Origin: SXOA01 sp046593355
Lineage (GTDB): Bacteria; Planctomycetota; Planctomycetia; Pirellulales; Pirellulaceae
Length of the DNA stretch: 64,000 nucleotides
NCBI GenBank assembly: GCA_046593355.1
Contig: JBKJNY010000102.1
Coordinates: 1 to 64,000 of the forward strand
Reading direction: 5' to 3'
The translations under genes and the position numbers were made by a program. Of this stretch, positions 26,356-33,974 are shown one piece after another. The number at the start of each line of letters is the position of its first letter. Position 1 is the stretch's first letter. The notes beneath the pieces are model-generated. The model was not told the DNA's origin and did not search any database. It saw nothing but the letters and a program-made list of their open reading frames with translations.

Positions 26356-26751
26356 CTACCCTTCCGCCGCGCACTGCTTCTGATAGGCCGCGTGGTCCAT
26401 CAGCTTGCCCGCTCCACCATCCCCGGTAAGGGCGACTTTGATCATCCAGCCTTCACCGTAGGGGTCGCTGCCGAGCGTTTCCAGTCGGCCCGGTAGTTCC
26501 ATATTGACGGCGATGACCTCGCCGTCGACGGGGCTGTAGAGAGAGCTGACCGCCTTTACCGATTCGACCTCGCCGAATTCCGCCCCCTGCTGCACGGTCT
26601 TGCCGACTTTCGGCAGCACCATGTGGACAAGGTCGGTAAGCTGCTCGATGGCGAAGGCGGTGATGCCGACGGTGCCGACCTTGCGGCCCCTTTCATCGCT
26701 CACGGCGACCCACTCGTGCGTTTCGGCATAACGAAGCTCTTCGGGTTTCAT
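26356..26751 (-). CDS. gcvH: glycine cleavage system H protein
   Basis: The 131-residue carrier protein starts at 26751 (MKPEELRYAETHEWVAV). The lipoyl attachment Lys66 lies in VESVKAVSSLYSPVDGEVIA. It shuttles the aminomethyl group between GcvP and GcvT. Flanked on both sides by different palindromic elements. The lipoylating enzyme is likely the ligase-like protein at the end of this operon. Confidence 0.97.
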   Translation of the reverse strand: MKPEELRYAETHEWVAVSDERGRKVGTVGITAFAIEQLTDLVHMVLPKVGKTVQQGAEFGEVESVKAVSSLYSPVDGEVIAVNMELPGRLETLGSDPYGEGWMIKVALTGDGGAGKLMDHAAYQKQCAAEG

Positions 26752-26778
26752 GGGGATCCTCGGGATGGATAGTTGACC

Positions 26779-26854
26779 GGGTCGGGAGGGGTTTTCGCAG
26801 GCGGAGTTCATTCAAGCTGGTTGGACCACGACTGCGAAAACTCCTCCCGACCCC
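26779..26854. repeat. inverted repeat, family E variant, between gcvT and gcvH
   Basis: The segment at 26779-26800, beginning GGGTCGGGAGGGGTTTTCGC, pairs with 26832-26854 with one small bulge. The GGGTCGGGAG end is shared with the element at 9744-9815, while the inner bases differ and are compensated on the other arm. Confidence 0.85.
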
Positions 26855-26856
26855 TG

Positions 26857-27966
26857 TTACTTGCGTTTGTAAAACGGCAGTGGGACGACTTTCGCCGGCT
26901 CGGGAGTGCCGCGGATGTCGACGGTAAGCTCGGTTCCCACCCGCGCGCTCGCCGGCGGCACGTAAGCCATGGCAATCGGCTGTTGCAGGGTGGGGGAAAA
27001 TGTTCCGCTGGTGATTTCGCCGATTCTCTCGCCGGCTGACAGGACGTTATAGTGCTCCCGCGCGGCCCGCTTGCCGGAGAGCGCCAAGCCAACGCGGACC
27101 GGCTGCGTCGGATCGTCCTTTTTGGGACCAATGGCCCCTTTGCCGACGAAGTCTCGGCCTTCGAGATTCACGGCGAAGGCCAGGCCCGCCTGGAATGGAT
27201 TGATTTGTTCGGAAAGCTCATGCCCATACAGGGGCATGGCCGCCTCCAGCCGCAGGGTGTCCCGCGCGCCGAGGCCCACGGCAGCCACCCCGTGGTCCTT
27301 GCCCGATGCAAAAATCCGCTCCCAAATCTCCGCCGCGGCAGTCGCGGGAACGATGATTTCGCAGCCGTCTTCTCCCGTGTATCCGGTGCGGCTGACAATG
27401 CCAGGGTGGCGGCAGATGGTGGTTTCGCGGCCCGTGTAATAGGCCAGGCCGCCGACATCGGCCCCGACGAGCGGCTCCATGATTCTCAGGGCGCTCGGCC
27501 CCTGGATGGCAATCATCGCGGTCTCGACCGTGCGGTCCGTGAAAGTCACGTCGTCCGCCGGCTGTTTTTGAGAAGCGAGCCAGCCCAGGATCTTCTCGCG
27601 GTTGCTGGCGTTCACCACCAACAGGTGATACAGCCCGCCGCCATGTTCCTGCAAATGATAGACCAGCACGTCGTCGAGAATGCCCCCTGCCTCATTGCAA
27701 ACCAGCGAATAACGGATTTTCCCCGGACCCATCCCGATGACCTTCCGCGTCAGCAGCCGGTCGAGAAACGGAGCGCCGCCTGGGCCATCAAAGCGAATCC
27801 GCCCCATATGCGAGACATCGAAGACGCCGGCTGCGGTTCGCGTGGCATTGTGCTCTTCCACAATGGACTTGTACTGCACCGGCATCTGCCAGCCGGCAAA
27901 GTCCACCAGCCGGGCACCGTGGGCGGCGTGCCAGTCATGCAGCGGTGTGTGAAGCAGTGCAGCCAT
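26857..27966 (-). CDS. gcvT: aminomethyltransferase (glycine cleavage T protein)
   Basis: The start at 27966 (MAALLHTPLHDWHAAHGARL) removes an unlikely N-terminal extension. The 369-residue protein has VDFAGWQMPVQY, GVFDVSHMGRIR, IRYSLVCNEAGGILDDVLVY, AMIAIQGPSALR, RTGYTGEDGCEI and a C-terminal GEITSGTFSPTLQQPIAMAY. It releases methylenetetrahydrofolate and ammonia from aminomethyl-GcvH. It is the first gene of the minus-strand gcv operon. Confidence 0.96.
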   Translation of the reverse strand: MAALLHTPLHDWHAAHGARLVDFAGWQMPVQYKSIVEEHNATRTAAGVFDVSHMGRIRFDGPGGAPFLDRLLTRKVIGMGPGKIRYSLVCNEAGGILDDVLVYHLQEHGGGLYHLLVVNASNREKILGWLASQKQPADDVTFTDRTVETAMIAIQGPSALRIMEPLVGADVGGLAYYTGRETTICRHPGIVSRTGYTGEDGCEIIVPATAAAEIWERIFASGKDHGVAAVGLGARDTLRLEAAMPLYGHELSEQINPFQAGLAFAVNLEGRDFVGKGAIGPKKDDPTQPVRVGLALSGKRAAREHYNVLSAGERIGEITSGTFSPTLQQPIAMAYVPPASARVGTELTVDIRGTPEPAKVVPLPFYKRK

Positions 27967-28179
27967 CGAGGACGTCCGTGAAAGAGCCAATGAAACAGGG
28001 CGATAGCACGTCCCCAGGCCGGGCAAACGTCTGCCCGCCTTCCGCGGATGCCGGGATGTCAAGGAGCGAGAAATCGACCTGCAATTGTATCGCGGGGAGG
28101 GGCAAATTCCAGGGGACCGATGGCGCCCTCAGCCCGCTAGAATGGTATCAATCAACAGTCCCTGAGGAATTTCCTGCTC

Positions 28180-29268
28180 ATGCCGCTTTCCGCCATCGCC
28201 GCCTTTCCAGGCTCCACGCTTCCTGGCATTGTCGCCATGCCCGAGCCTTGCGCTCCGGGGCCAGGGGAGGTTCTCTGTCGCACGCTGGAGCTGGGGGTCT
28301 GCGGAACCGACCGGGAGATTTTGCATTCGGCCAATCCGTGGGTGCCGGCGGGTGAGAAGTTTTTGGTCTTGGGGCATGAATGTCTGGGGGAGGTGTTGGC
28401 GGTGGGTGCCGGAGTGAGCGAGTTCAGACCCGGCGACCTCGTGGTGCCTGCCGTCAGGCGGCCCAAGCCGGGAGAGACTCGCCGGCTGGATTATTTGCCG
28501 CTAGGGAAATTCACCGAACGGGGTATCTGGTCGGAGCACGGCTTTAGTGTGCCCCGCTGGCTGGACCGGCCGGAGCATCTTTACCGTGTTCCGCCGGCGA
28601 TTGCCTCGCTGGCTGTCTTTGCCGAGCCGTTGGCCGTGGCGGAAAAAGGGGCGAATGAAGCTCTTGCCTTGCAAAGTACACGTTTGGGCGGGCAGATCTG
28701 GCGAGACAATCCGCCGCGCGTCCTGGTCACGGGTATGGGGCCCATTGGATTCGCGGCAGTGCTGGCGGCAGTCGCCCGGGGCTGGCCGGTGAGCATGGTC
28801 GGCCGGGATGAACCGGACTCGTTCCGGGCGGGTCTGGCGAAAGAGCTCGGCCCGACCTACATCCCTGCCGAGAAGATGAAATGGGAGCCGGCGGATGTCG
28901 AGCGAGATGGATTTGACTTGTGCCTGGAATGCACCGGCAGCGATGATATCATGCTGTCCGCTGCGGGCACGCTTCGCTCCTGCGGCATCATGGTCTGGCT
29001 GGGAAGCACACGCCTGCCGCAGCCGGCCAGCCGCAATGTGGCCAGACTGATGCGGGATGGCCTCATCCGCAACCACCTGCACATCGGCACGGTCAATGCC
29101 GCGCCGCGAGACTTCCGCGATGCTCTTTCGCACCTGGCCCAATTGCAGCAGACTTACGCCAAACAGCTTGCCAGCCTATTTACCGCCCGCGTAAAGCTCG
29201 AAGAATCCCTCTGGCACTACGAACACCGTCAGGCGCAGGGGATCAAGACGGTGGTGATGCTGGAGTGA
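28180..29268 (+). CDS. zinc-dependent MDR dehydrogenase, glucose dehydrogenase-like
   Basis: A 362-residue medium-chain dehydrogenase. Catalytic zinc ligands are probably Cys41 (GVCGTDREI), His66-Glu67 (GHECLGEV) and Glu149 (FAEPLAVAEKG), the pattern of archaeal-type glucose dehydrogenases. The nucleotide site VLVTGMGPIGFAAVLAA begins at 181. The four-Cys structural zinc loop of alcohol dehydrogenases is absent. It likely oxidises an aldose with NAD(P). It is divergent from gcvT. Confidence 0.8.
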   Translation: MPLSAIAAFPGSTLPGIVAMPEPCAPGPGEVLCRTLELGVCGTDREILHSANPWVPAGEKFLVLGHECLGEVLAVGAGVSEFRPGDLVVPAVRRPKPGETRRLDYLPLGKFTERGIWSEHGFSVPRWLDRPEHLYRVPPAIASLAVFAEPLAVAEKGANEALALQSTRLGGQIWRDNPPRVLVTGMGPIGFAAVLAAVARGWPVSMVGRDEPDSFRAGLAKELGPTYIPAEKMKWEPADVERDGFDLCLECTGSDDIMLSAAGTLRSCGIMVWLGSTRLPQPASRNVARLMRDGLIRNHLHIGTVNAAPRDFRDALSHLAQLQQTYAKQLASLFTARVKLEESLWHYEHRQAQGIKTVVMLE

Positions 29269-29343
29269 ACAGACTGCTTTCCCCGCGAGGCGAATCAGGG
29301 GAGAATTAGATGGTTCCGACCCAAGTTTTTATGGCGACATTTT

Positions 29344-29796
29344 ATGAAGCCCGTGTTGCAGTCCCTGCTGCTCGCCGATCATGTTTACAGCGATCAGGCG
29401 ACGGGGAAGAAAATTATTGCCGGAGTGTTCAATCGCGTGCAGCGGATGAAGCCGCCACCCAAGCCCCCCGAAGGAGAGGCCCCGCGGCCGATGCCGATTC
29501 CGGCTGGGGGGCTGGCCAGCACACCGTTTGTGTACCTGGCGCTGACGGAATTGCGCGGCAAAAGCGACTTCATCCTGGAGCTGACAGACCTGGCGGAAAA
29601 CACCGGCCTGTTCAAAGTCGGCTTTACTGTGGACTGCAAGGATCCGCTGCAGACGGTGGAAGTCCACTTCCCTATTCCGGCCCTCGCCCTGCCCCATGCC
29701 GGCGTCTACAGTCTCGGACTGCTGTTTAAGGACGAGCTGCTGGGGGCGCTGCGGATTCTGGCCGCCGACATGGAGCCGCCACCAGCGGCGCAATGA
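29344..29796 (+). CDS. conserved hypothetical protein (DUF6941-like)
   Basis: A 150-residue protein with no signal peptide: LQSLLLADHVYSDQATGKKI, IAGVFNRVQRMK, then a Pro-rich loop (KPPPKPPEGEAPRPMPIPAG region) and a beta-rich C-terminal half (LTELRGKSDFILELTDLAEN, VEVHFPIPALALPHAGVYSL, LFKDELLGALRILA). The order matches small beta-sandwich proteins found near planctomycete and other bacterial genes under the DUF6941 label. Function unknown. Confidence 0.6.
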   Translation: MKPVLQSLLLADHVYSDQATGKKIIAGVFNRVQRMKPPPKPPEGEAPRPMPIPAGGLASTPFVYLALTELRGKSDFILELTDLAENTGLFKVGFTVDCKDPLQTVEVHFPIPALALPHAGVYSLGLLFKDELLGALRILAADMEPPPAAQ

Positions 29797-29860
29797 AAAA
29801 GGCGAGTCCTGACGGACGCGCCTTTCGATGGTCTATTCAAGCAGTTCAAGCAAAAGAAGC

Positions 29861-30307
29861 TTACTTCTTCTTCTCGACCGCGAAGCCGGCCTTCTCGAAG
29901 GCCTTGTCGCCGAACACCATGGTGATCTGGTCATCACCCGTGGCGTCCTTGACCTTGCCTTGGCACTTCTCACAGCAGAAGCAAACTTTGGCTCCGGCCA
30001 CGGTGATGGCCGTGTCGGGATTGAGCTTTCCGCCGGTGAGCGGGCACTTGGCCTGCTTGGCCTGGCCGGTCGCGACCAACTGGGCGTTGGCCTTGGTGCC
30101 GTGCTTCTTGGCGTCGAATGCCGTGGGGCATTTGTCGCAGCAGAAGTAGACCTTGCCGCCCTTGTAATCGACGGAGTTTTCCGTGGCGGCCTTGTTGCTC
30201 AGCGGGCACTTGATGCCTTCGAGCTTGACTTCGGTCTTGTCTTCGGCAATGACCGTGGCGACAAACAGGGCGACAATGCCCAGAGCTGCAAATAAACGTG
30301 TTTTCAT
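29861..30307 (-). CDS. secreted protein with two Cys-rich metal-binding repeats
   Basis: The start at 30307 (MKTRLFAALGIVALFVATVI) gives a signal peptide ending near VIAED. The 118-residue mature part holds two copies of a YHS/TRASH-like unit: CPLSNKAATENSVDYKGGKV with FCCDKCP, and CPLTGGKLNPDTAITVAGAK with FCCEKCQ. Each unit offers three or four Cys for a metal, probably copper or another soft metal. A role in periplasmic metal sensing or storage is plausible. Confidence 0.75.
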   Translation of the reverse strand: MKTRLFAALGIVALFVATVIAEDKTEVKLEGIKCPLSNKAATENSVDYKGGKVYFCCDKCPTAFDAKKHGTKANAQLVATGQAKQAKCPLTGGKLNPDTAITVAGAKVCFCCEKCQGKVKDATGDDQITMVFGDKAFEKAGFAVEKKK

Positions 30308-30499
30308 CGTGACAACCCTCACTAAAAAGGTGGAACAATCCTCAATTGCCAAATGGATTGGCGGCGGAGAGTACATTATTGCGGCATTGCGGGTCAAGAG
30401 TCAATCAGCCAGCCAAAAAGTCAAGGAAATTATTGCGGGAGGCTGGAAGGGCAATGTTACCGATAATAGCCAGAATGCGGGTAGAAGCGGAGAGGAAAA

Positions 30500-30638
30500 G
30501 GCAAAATGATGGTTGGCAAAATCATGGTGATCCGAAAGACTGTGGCAAGAAAATGGGTGGCAAGAAGATAAGATGAGGGGTGAACGTGTGACAAAACTCT
30601 GACCTCTGACCTCTGACCTCTGACCTCTGTCCCCTGTC
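30500..30638. repeat. mixed tandem repeats upstream of ispH
   Basis: At 30500-30558 there are 15-base units related to GGCAAAATGATGGTT, similar to the GxxExxY cassette ends. At 30597-30638 there are six heptamers, four CTCTGAC, one CTCTGTC and one CCCTGTC. The heptamers end 3 bases before the ispH start codon and occupy the place of a ribosome-binding site. Confidence 0.9.
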
Positions 30639-30641
30639 CCC

Positions 30642-31580
30642 ATGAAGATTCTCCTCGCCGCTCCTCGCGGTTTCTGTGCCGGTGTGAATATGGCGATTGA
30701 AAGCCTGGACTTGGCGATCCGCGCTTTTGGAACGCCGGTTTACGTCTATCACGAGATTGTCCACAACAAGTACGTGGTGGATGCTTTCCGGGCCAAGGGA
30801 GCCACCTTCGTGGAGTCCCTCGAAGAGGTTCCGGTCGGCTCGACGCTCCTCTTCTCCGCTCACGGCGTCTCGCCGGAGATTCGCCGCCTCGCCCGCGAGC
30901 GCAAGCTCTACGCCATCGACGCCACTTGTCCGCTGGTGACGAAGGTCCATCTGGAAGCCATCCGTTACGCCAAGGAAGGCTATACCATTCTGCTGATCGG
31001 GCACGAAGGGCACGATGAAGTCATCGGCACGATAGGCGAGGCACCGCAGGCGATGGTCCTGGTCGAATCAGCCGAGGAAGCGGACAAGCTCGAGTTCCCG
31101 CCAAACACGAAGCTCGCCTACCTGACGCAGACCACCCTCAGCGTTGATGACGCCAATCACATCATCAGCCGCCTGCGAGCCCGCTTTCCGCAAATCGCCA
31201 ACCCTCCCAAAGACGACATCTGCTACGCCACGCAGAACCGGCAGGAAGCCATTCACCTCCTCGCCCGCGAAGCCGACCTGGTCCTCGTCCTCGGCAGCCA
31301 GAACAGCTCCAACAGCCAAAGGCTGAAAGAGCTGGCCCAGGAAAGCGGCGTGCCCGCTCGCCTCATCGACGGCGCGCAGGATATTGATGCAACCTGGTTT
31401 GACGGCGTGCGGACCGTCCTCATCACCGCCGGCGCGAGCGCACCCGAGTCCGTCGTGCAGGAGTGCATCAACTACTTGCAAGACCGCTTCGCCGCGACGG
31501 TCGAAAGCCGCAGCATCCGGGAAGAAGACGTCCACTTCCCTCTGCCGCGAGAATTACGGCAGTTGACGCCGGCGGTTTAG
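30642..31580 (+). CDS. ispH: 4-hydroxy-3-methylbut-2-enyl diphosphate reductase
   Basis: The last enzyme of the MEP isoprenoid pathway, making IPP and DMAPP. The 312-residue product has the three cluster-ligand Cys at 12 (GFCAGV), 96 (DATCPLVTK) and 194 (DDICYATQNRQ), plus HEIVHNKYVVDAFRAKGATF, FSAHGVSP, GHEGHDEVIGT and LGSQNSSNSQRL. The start codon is preceded directly by a heptamer array, with no Shine-Dalgarno sequence. Confidence 0.97.
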   Translation: MKILLAAPRGFCAGVNMAIESLDLAIRAFGTPVYVYHEIVHNKYVVDAFRAKGATFVESLEEVPVGSTLLFSAHGVSPEIRRLARERKLYAIDATCPLVTKVHLEAIRYAKEGYTILLIGHEGHDEVIGTIGEAPQAMVLVESAEEADKLEFPPNTKLAYLTQTTLSVDDANHIISRLRARFPQIANPPKDDICYATQNRQEAIHLLAREADLVLVLGSQNSSNSQRLKELAQESGVPARLIDGAQDIDATWFDGVRTVLITAGASAPESVVQECINYLQDRFAATVESRSIREEDVHFPLPRELRQLTPAV

Positions 31581-31721
31581 CCCGTCGACATTGTTCCGCC
31601 TGTGCGGGGAGCGACGATTGCGCGGGCGAATCAAATCGATGGCGACGCTCGCTTTTTGTTGGCGTGGCCAACTCTCCGATTAAGCTGGAAGAATGCGGCC
31701 GGTTGCGGGCCGTTGCCAAGA

Positions 31722-31756
31722 CCCTCACCCCGGCCCTCTCCCCAAGGGAGAGGGAG
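31722..31756. repeat. dispersed palindrome, family F
   Basis: CCCTCACCCCGGCCCTCTCC followed by the reverse stem; the core CCCTCTCCC CAA GGGAGAGGG is a perfect hairpin. It lies about 20 bases before the GTG start of the next gene. The rest of 31581-31721 holds no gene I can support. Confidence 0.8.
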
Positions 31757-31776
31757 CTTAGTCAGGAGCCTCTCCC

Positions 31777-32733
31777 GTGTTTTCTCGCTCGCTCGCCGCA
31801 CTCGCGGCTCTGCTCGTCATCGCGTCGTCGTCCCTTGCTCAATTCGGCCCCAAGGAAGAAACCGGGGGTGGGCCGCGACTGGATAAGGGACTGACCAAAA
31901 AGTGGCAGGTAGGCGTGAAAGTGCGGGCCGTCGGTGGGAACGTCGGCGCGCTGTTCGGCACCATTCCTGTCCCCTGCGATTGGCCGGAGCAGCAAGTGAA
32001 GGTGGTGGCGGAGGACGTTTCGGCCCATGTCGGCTCGGTGACGTACCGGATGATTGACGGGGGCGTTCGGCAGATGGTGTTTGAGATTCCCCAAATCCCG
32101 GCCAACGACACGGCCAAGGCGCTCATCACCTTTGAAGTGACCAAGCGTGCGATGCTCGCTCCGCTGGACACCGCCGGCTACGTCATTCCCAAGAGCCCGC
32201 CGCGGGAAGTGCGAAAATATCTCGGCCCCAGCCCGCAAATCGAAATCGGCAACGCCAAGATCAAAGCCCTTACCAAGGAACTCGTCACCGGCAAGCAAGG
32301 GGCCTGGGTCCAAATCGAGAGCCTGTGCGACGGCGTCCGCGAGAAAGTGAAGCTCGACAAGGATAAGATTAAGGGAGCCCTGGCCGCCCTCCGCGACGGC
32401 AAGGCCGACCAGGAGGACCTCACCGCCCTGTTCGTCGCCTGCTGCCGCGTGCATAAGGTGCCGGCCCGGATGGTCTGGATTCCCGACTCGTGCTACGCGG
32501 AGTTTTATCTGGAGGACGCCAAGGGAAAGGGCTACTGGTTCCCCTGCCAGGTCGCCGGCGACAAATCCTTCGGCGCCCAGCCGGACCAGCGGCCCATTTT
32601 GCAAAAAGGTGATAACTTCAAAGTGCCGGAGAAGAAAGAGACGATGCGGTTCGTCAATGAGTTCCTGACCGGCAAGGGGGGAGGCGGCGGAGCGCCGGAA
32701 GTCGAGTTTGTGCGGAGGTTGGAGGAGAAATAG
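31777..32733 (+). CDS. secreted transglutaminase-fold protein, catalytic residues lost
   Basis: A GTG start at 31777 with AGGAG upstream. The 318-residue product has a signal peptide (MFSRSLAALAALLVIASSSL, cleavage near AQ). It aligns over its whole length with the next gene product, for example GTIPVPCDWPEQQVKVVAED against the partner's MAVPSDFPEQKVKIVKEELS, and FYLEDAKGKGYWFPCQVAGD against FYLQDSQGRGTWFPCQAAGD. At the catalytic positions the partner has GDCEEL and PEHCYPEF, while this protein has ADQEDL (Gln212 for Cys) and PDSCYAEF (Ser238 for His). It is probably a non-catalytic paralogue. Confidence 0.8.
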   Translation: MFSRSLAALAALLVIASSSLAQFGPKEETGGGPRLDKGLTKKWQVGVKVRAVGGNVGALFGTIPVPCDWPEQQVKVVAEDVSAHVGSVTYRMIDGGVRQMVFEIPQIPANDTAKALITFEVTKRAMLAPLDTAGYVIPKSPPREVRKYLGPSPQIEIGNAKIKALTKELVTGKQGAWVQIESLCDGVREKVKLDKDKIKGALAALRDGKADQEDLTALFVACCRVHKVPARMVWIPDSCYAEFYLEDAKGKGYWFPCQVAGDKSFGAQPDQRPILQKGDNFKVPEKKETMRFVNEFLTGKGGGGGAPEVEFVRRLEEK

Positions 32734-32734
32734 A

Positions 32735-32769
32735 GTTCAAAGTTCCAGGTTCAGAGTTCAAGGTTAGCT
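32735..32769. repeat. tandem heptamer array between paralogues
   Basis: Five 7-base units of the form GTTCNNN (GTTCAAA, GTTCCAG, GTTCAGA, GTTCAAG, GTTAGCT) start one base after the upstream stop codon and end 3 bases before the next ATG. Confidence 0.85.
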
Positions 32770-32772
32770 GGA

Positions 32773-33720
32773 ATGCTTCGAGTCAAGTTCCTTCTGATTC
32801 TTGCCGGGTACTCACTTTGCGTTGCTTGTGCGCGCGCCCAGGATTCCGCTCAGCCGCGTCTCAAGCTGGGCGAGCAGACGACTTCTCAGTGGCGATTCGG
32901 GCTGGTGGTGAAAGCGCCGGCCGGCGCTGTGAACGGGATTGTGGCGACGATGGCGGTGCCGTCGGACTTTCCGGAGCAGAAGGTCAAGATCGTCAAGGAA
33001 GAGTTGTCGCCCCAGGTGAAAAGGGTCAGCTATCGGGATCTCGGCGGCGTGAAGCAGATGGTCGTGAGTATCCCCCGCGTGGCAGCGGGAGACGAAGCCT
33101 CCGCCATCGTCACATTCGAAATCACCAAGAGCGAGATTGAAAGGCCCGCTGACGTCAGCGGGTTGGCCCCGCCGGTCAAGCCATCCAAGAACCTAAGCAA
33201 GTTCCTGCTCCCCAGCCCGTACATCGAAAGCACCGACCCGAGAATCAAGCAGCTTGCGCCGACGATCATCAAGGACAAGGAAGACGCCTGGCAGAAAGTG
33301 GAGGCGATTTTCGATTACGTGCAGGAGAACGTGAAGTACGAATTCTCGACCGAAATCCATCCCGCGGTCGACGCTCTCAAGGCCGGCAAGGGAGATTGCG
33401 AGGAGCTGACCAGCCTGTTCATCGCCCTCTGCCGGGCCAACAAGATTCCCGCTCGCGCCGTGTGGGTTCCCGAACACTGCTACCCCGAGTTCTACTTGCA
33501 GGACAGCCAGGGGCGCGGCACCTGGTTCCCCTGCCAGGCCGCCGGCGACGGCCACATCTTCGGCTGGATGGATGAAGAGCGGCCCATTCTGCAAAAAGGG
33601 GACAATTTCAAAGTCCCCGAGGAGAAAGGGCCGCAGCGGTACGTCAAGCAGTTCCTGAAAGCGGCGAACGCGGAGGCGAACCCGGAAGTGCGGTTTGTGC
33701 TGGAGAAAGTGAAGGAATAA
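32773..33720 (+). CDS. secreted transglutaminase-like cysteine protease-fold protein
   Basis: The 315-residue product has a signal peptide (FLLILAGYSLCVACARAQDS) and an N-terminal beta-rich domain. A transglutaminase core follows: catalytic Cys209 in GKGDCEELTSLFIALC, His235 in WVPEHCYPEFYL, and an Asp at about 259 in the QAAGD segment. Such proteins may act as periplasmic proteases or cross-linkers. It is a tandem paralogue of the preceding gene, which lost these residues. A perfect 18-base palindrome CCCGCTGACGTCAGCGGG (33145-33162) lies within the coding sequence. The stop is followed at once by a family A palindrome. Confidence 0.85.
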   Translation: MLRVKFLLILAGYSLCVACARAQDSAQPRLKLGEQTTSQWRFGLVVKAPAGAVNGIVATMAVPSDFPEQKVKIVKEELSPQVKRVSYRDLGGVKQMVVSIPRVAAGDEASAIVTFEITKSEIERPADVSGLAPPVKPSKNLSKFLLPSPYIESTDPRIKQLAPTIIKDKEDAWQKVEAIFDYVQENVKYEFSTEIHPAVDALKAGKGDCEELTSLFIALCRANKIPARAVWVPEHCYPEFYLQDSQGRGTWFPCQAAGDGHIFGWMDEERPILQKGDNFKVPEEKGPQRYVKQFLKAANAEANPEVRFVLEKVKE

Positions 33721-33744
33721 GTGGGGTAGGCTTCCAGCCTGCCC
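33721..33744. repeat. dispersed palindrome, family A, abutting a stop codon
   Basis: The core GGTAGGCTTCCAGCCTGCC begins directly after the TAA of the transglutaminase-like gene, exactly as for rplU at 7597. Confidence 0.88.
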
Positions 33745-33755
33745 AGCACAACATA

Positions 33756-33974
33756 TCATTCCCGCTCCGCCCAAACGCGGCTTTCGCCCTGCTCGTCGAA
33801 CTCGACGTGGATGACATTCGGGCGGCAGCAGACGGGGCAGTCCTCGACGTATTCTTGCTCGCTCCCCTGGGAGGGGTCGAGCGGGATGACGATCTCTTCG
33901 CCACAAGCATCACAAACATAGAAGTTATTATCAGGGGGCTTACGCCCCCCGCTCGCCTTTTTGCGGCGTTTCAT
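33756..33974 (-). CDS. CPxCG-type small zinc-ribbon protein
   Basis: The start at 33974 overlaps the stop of the giant WD40 gene by one base (TGATG), so the two are translationally coupled. The 72-residue product has two Cys pairs, CDACGEEI and CPVCCRPN, forming a zinc ribbon of the CPXCG family, with an acidic tail. The peptide SGGRKPPD near the start is encoded by a palindromic element (33931-33957). Function of the family is unknown. Confidence 0.75.
   Translation of the reverse strand: MKRRKKASGGRKPPDNNFYVCDACGEEIVIPLDPSQGSEQEYVEDCPVCCRPNVIHVEFDEQGESRVWAERE
33931..33957. repeat. dispersed palindrome, family G, inside the CPxCG gene
   Basis: The core GGGGGCTTACGCCCCC is a perfect palindrome with a GCTCGCC flank. 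Read on the minus strand it encodes GGRKPP in frame. Confidence 0.75.
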
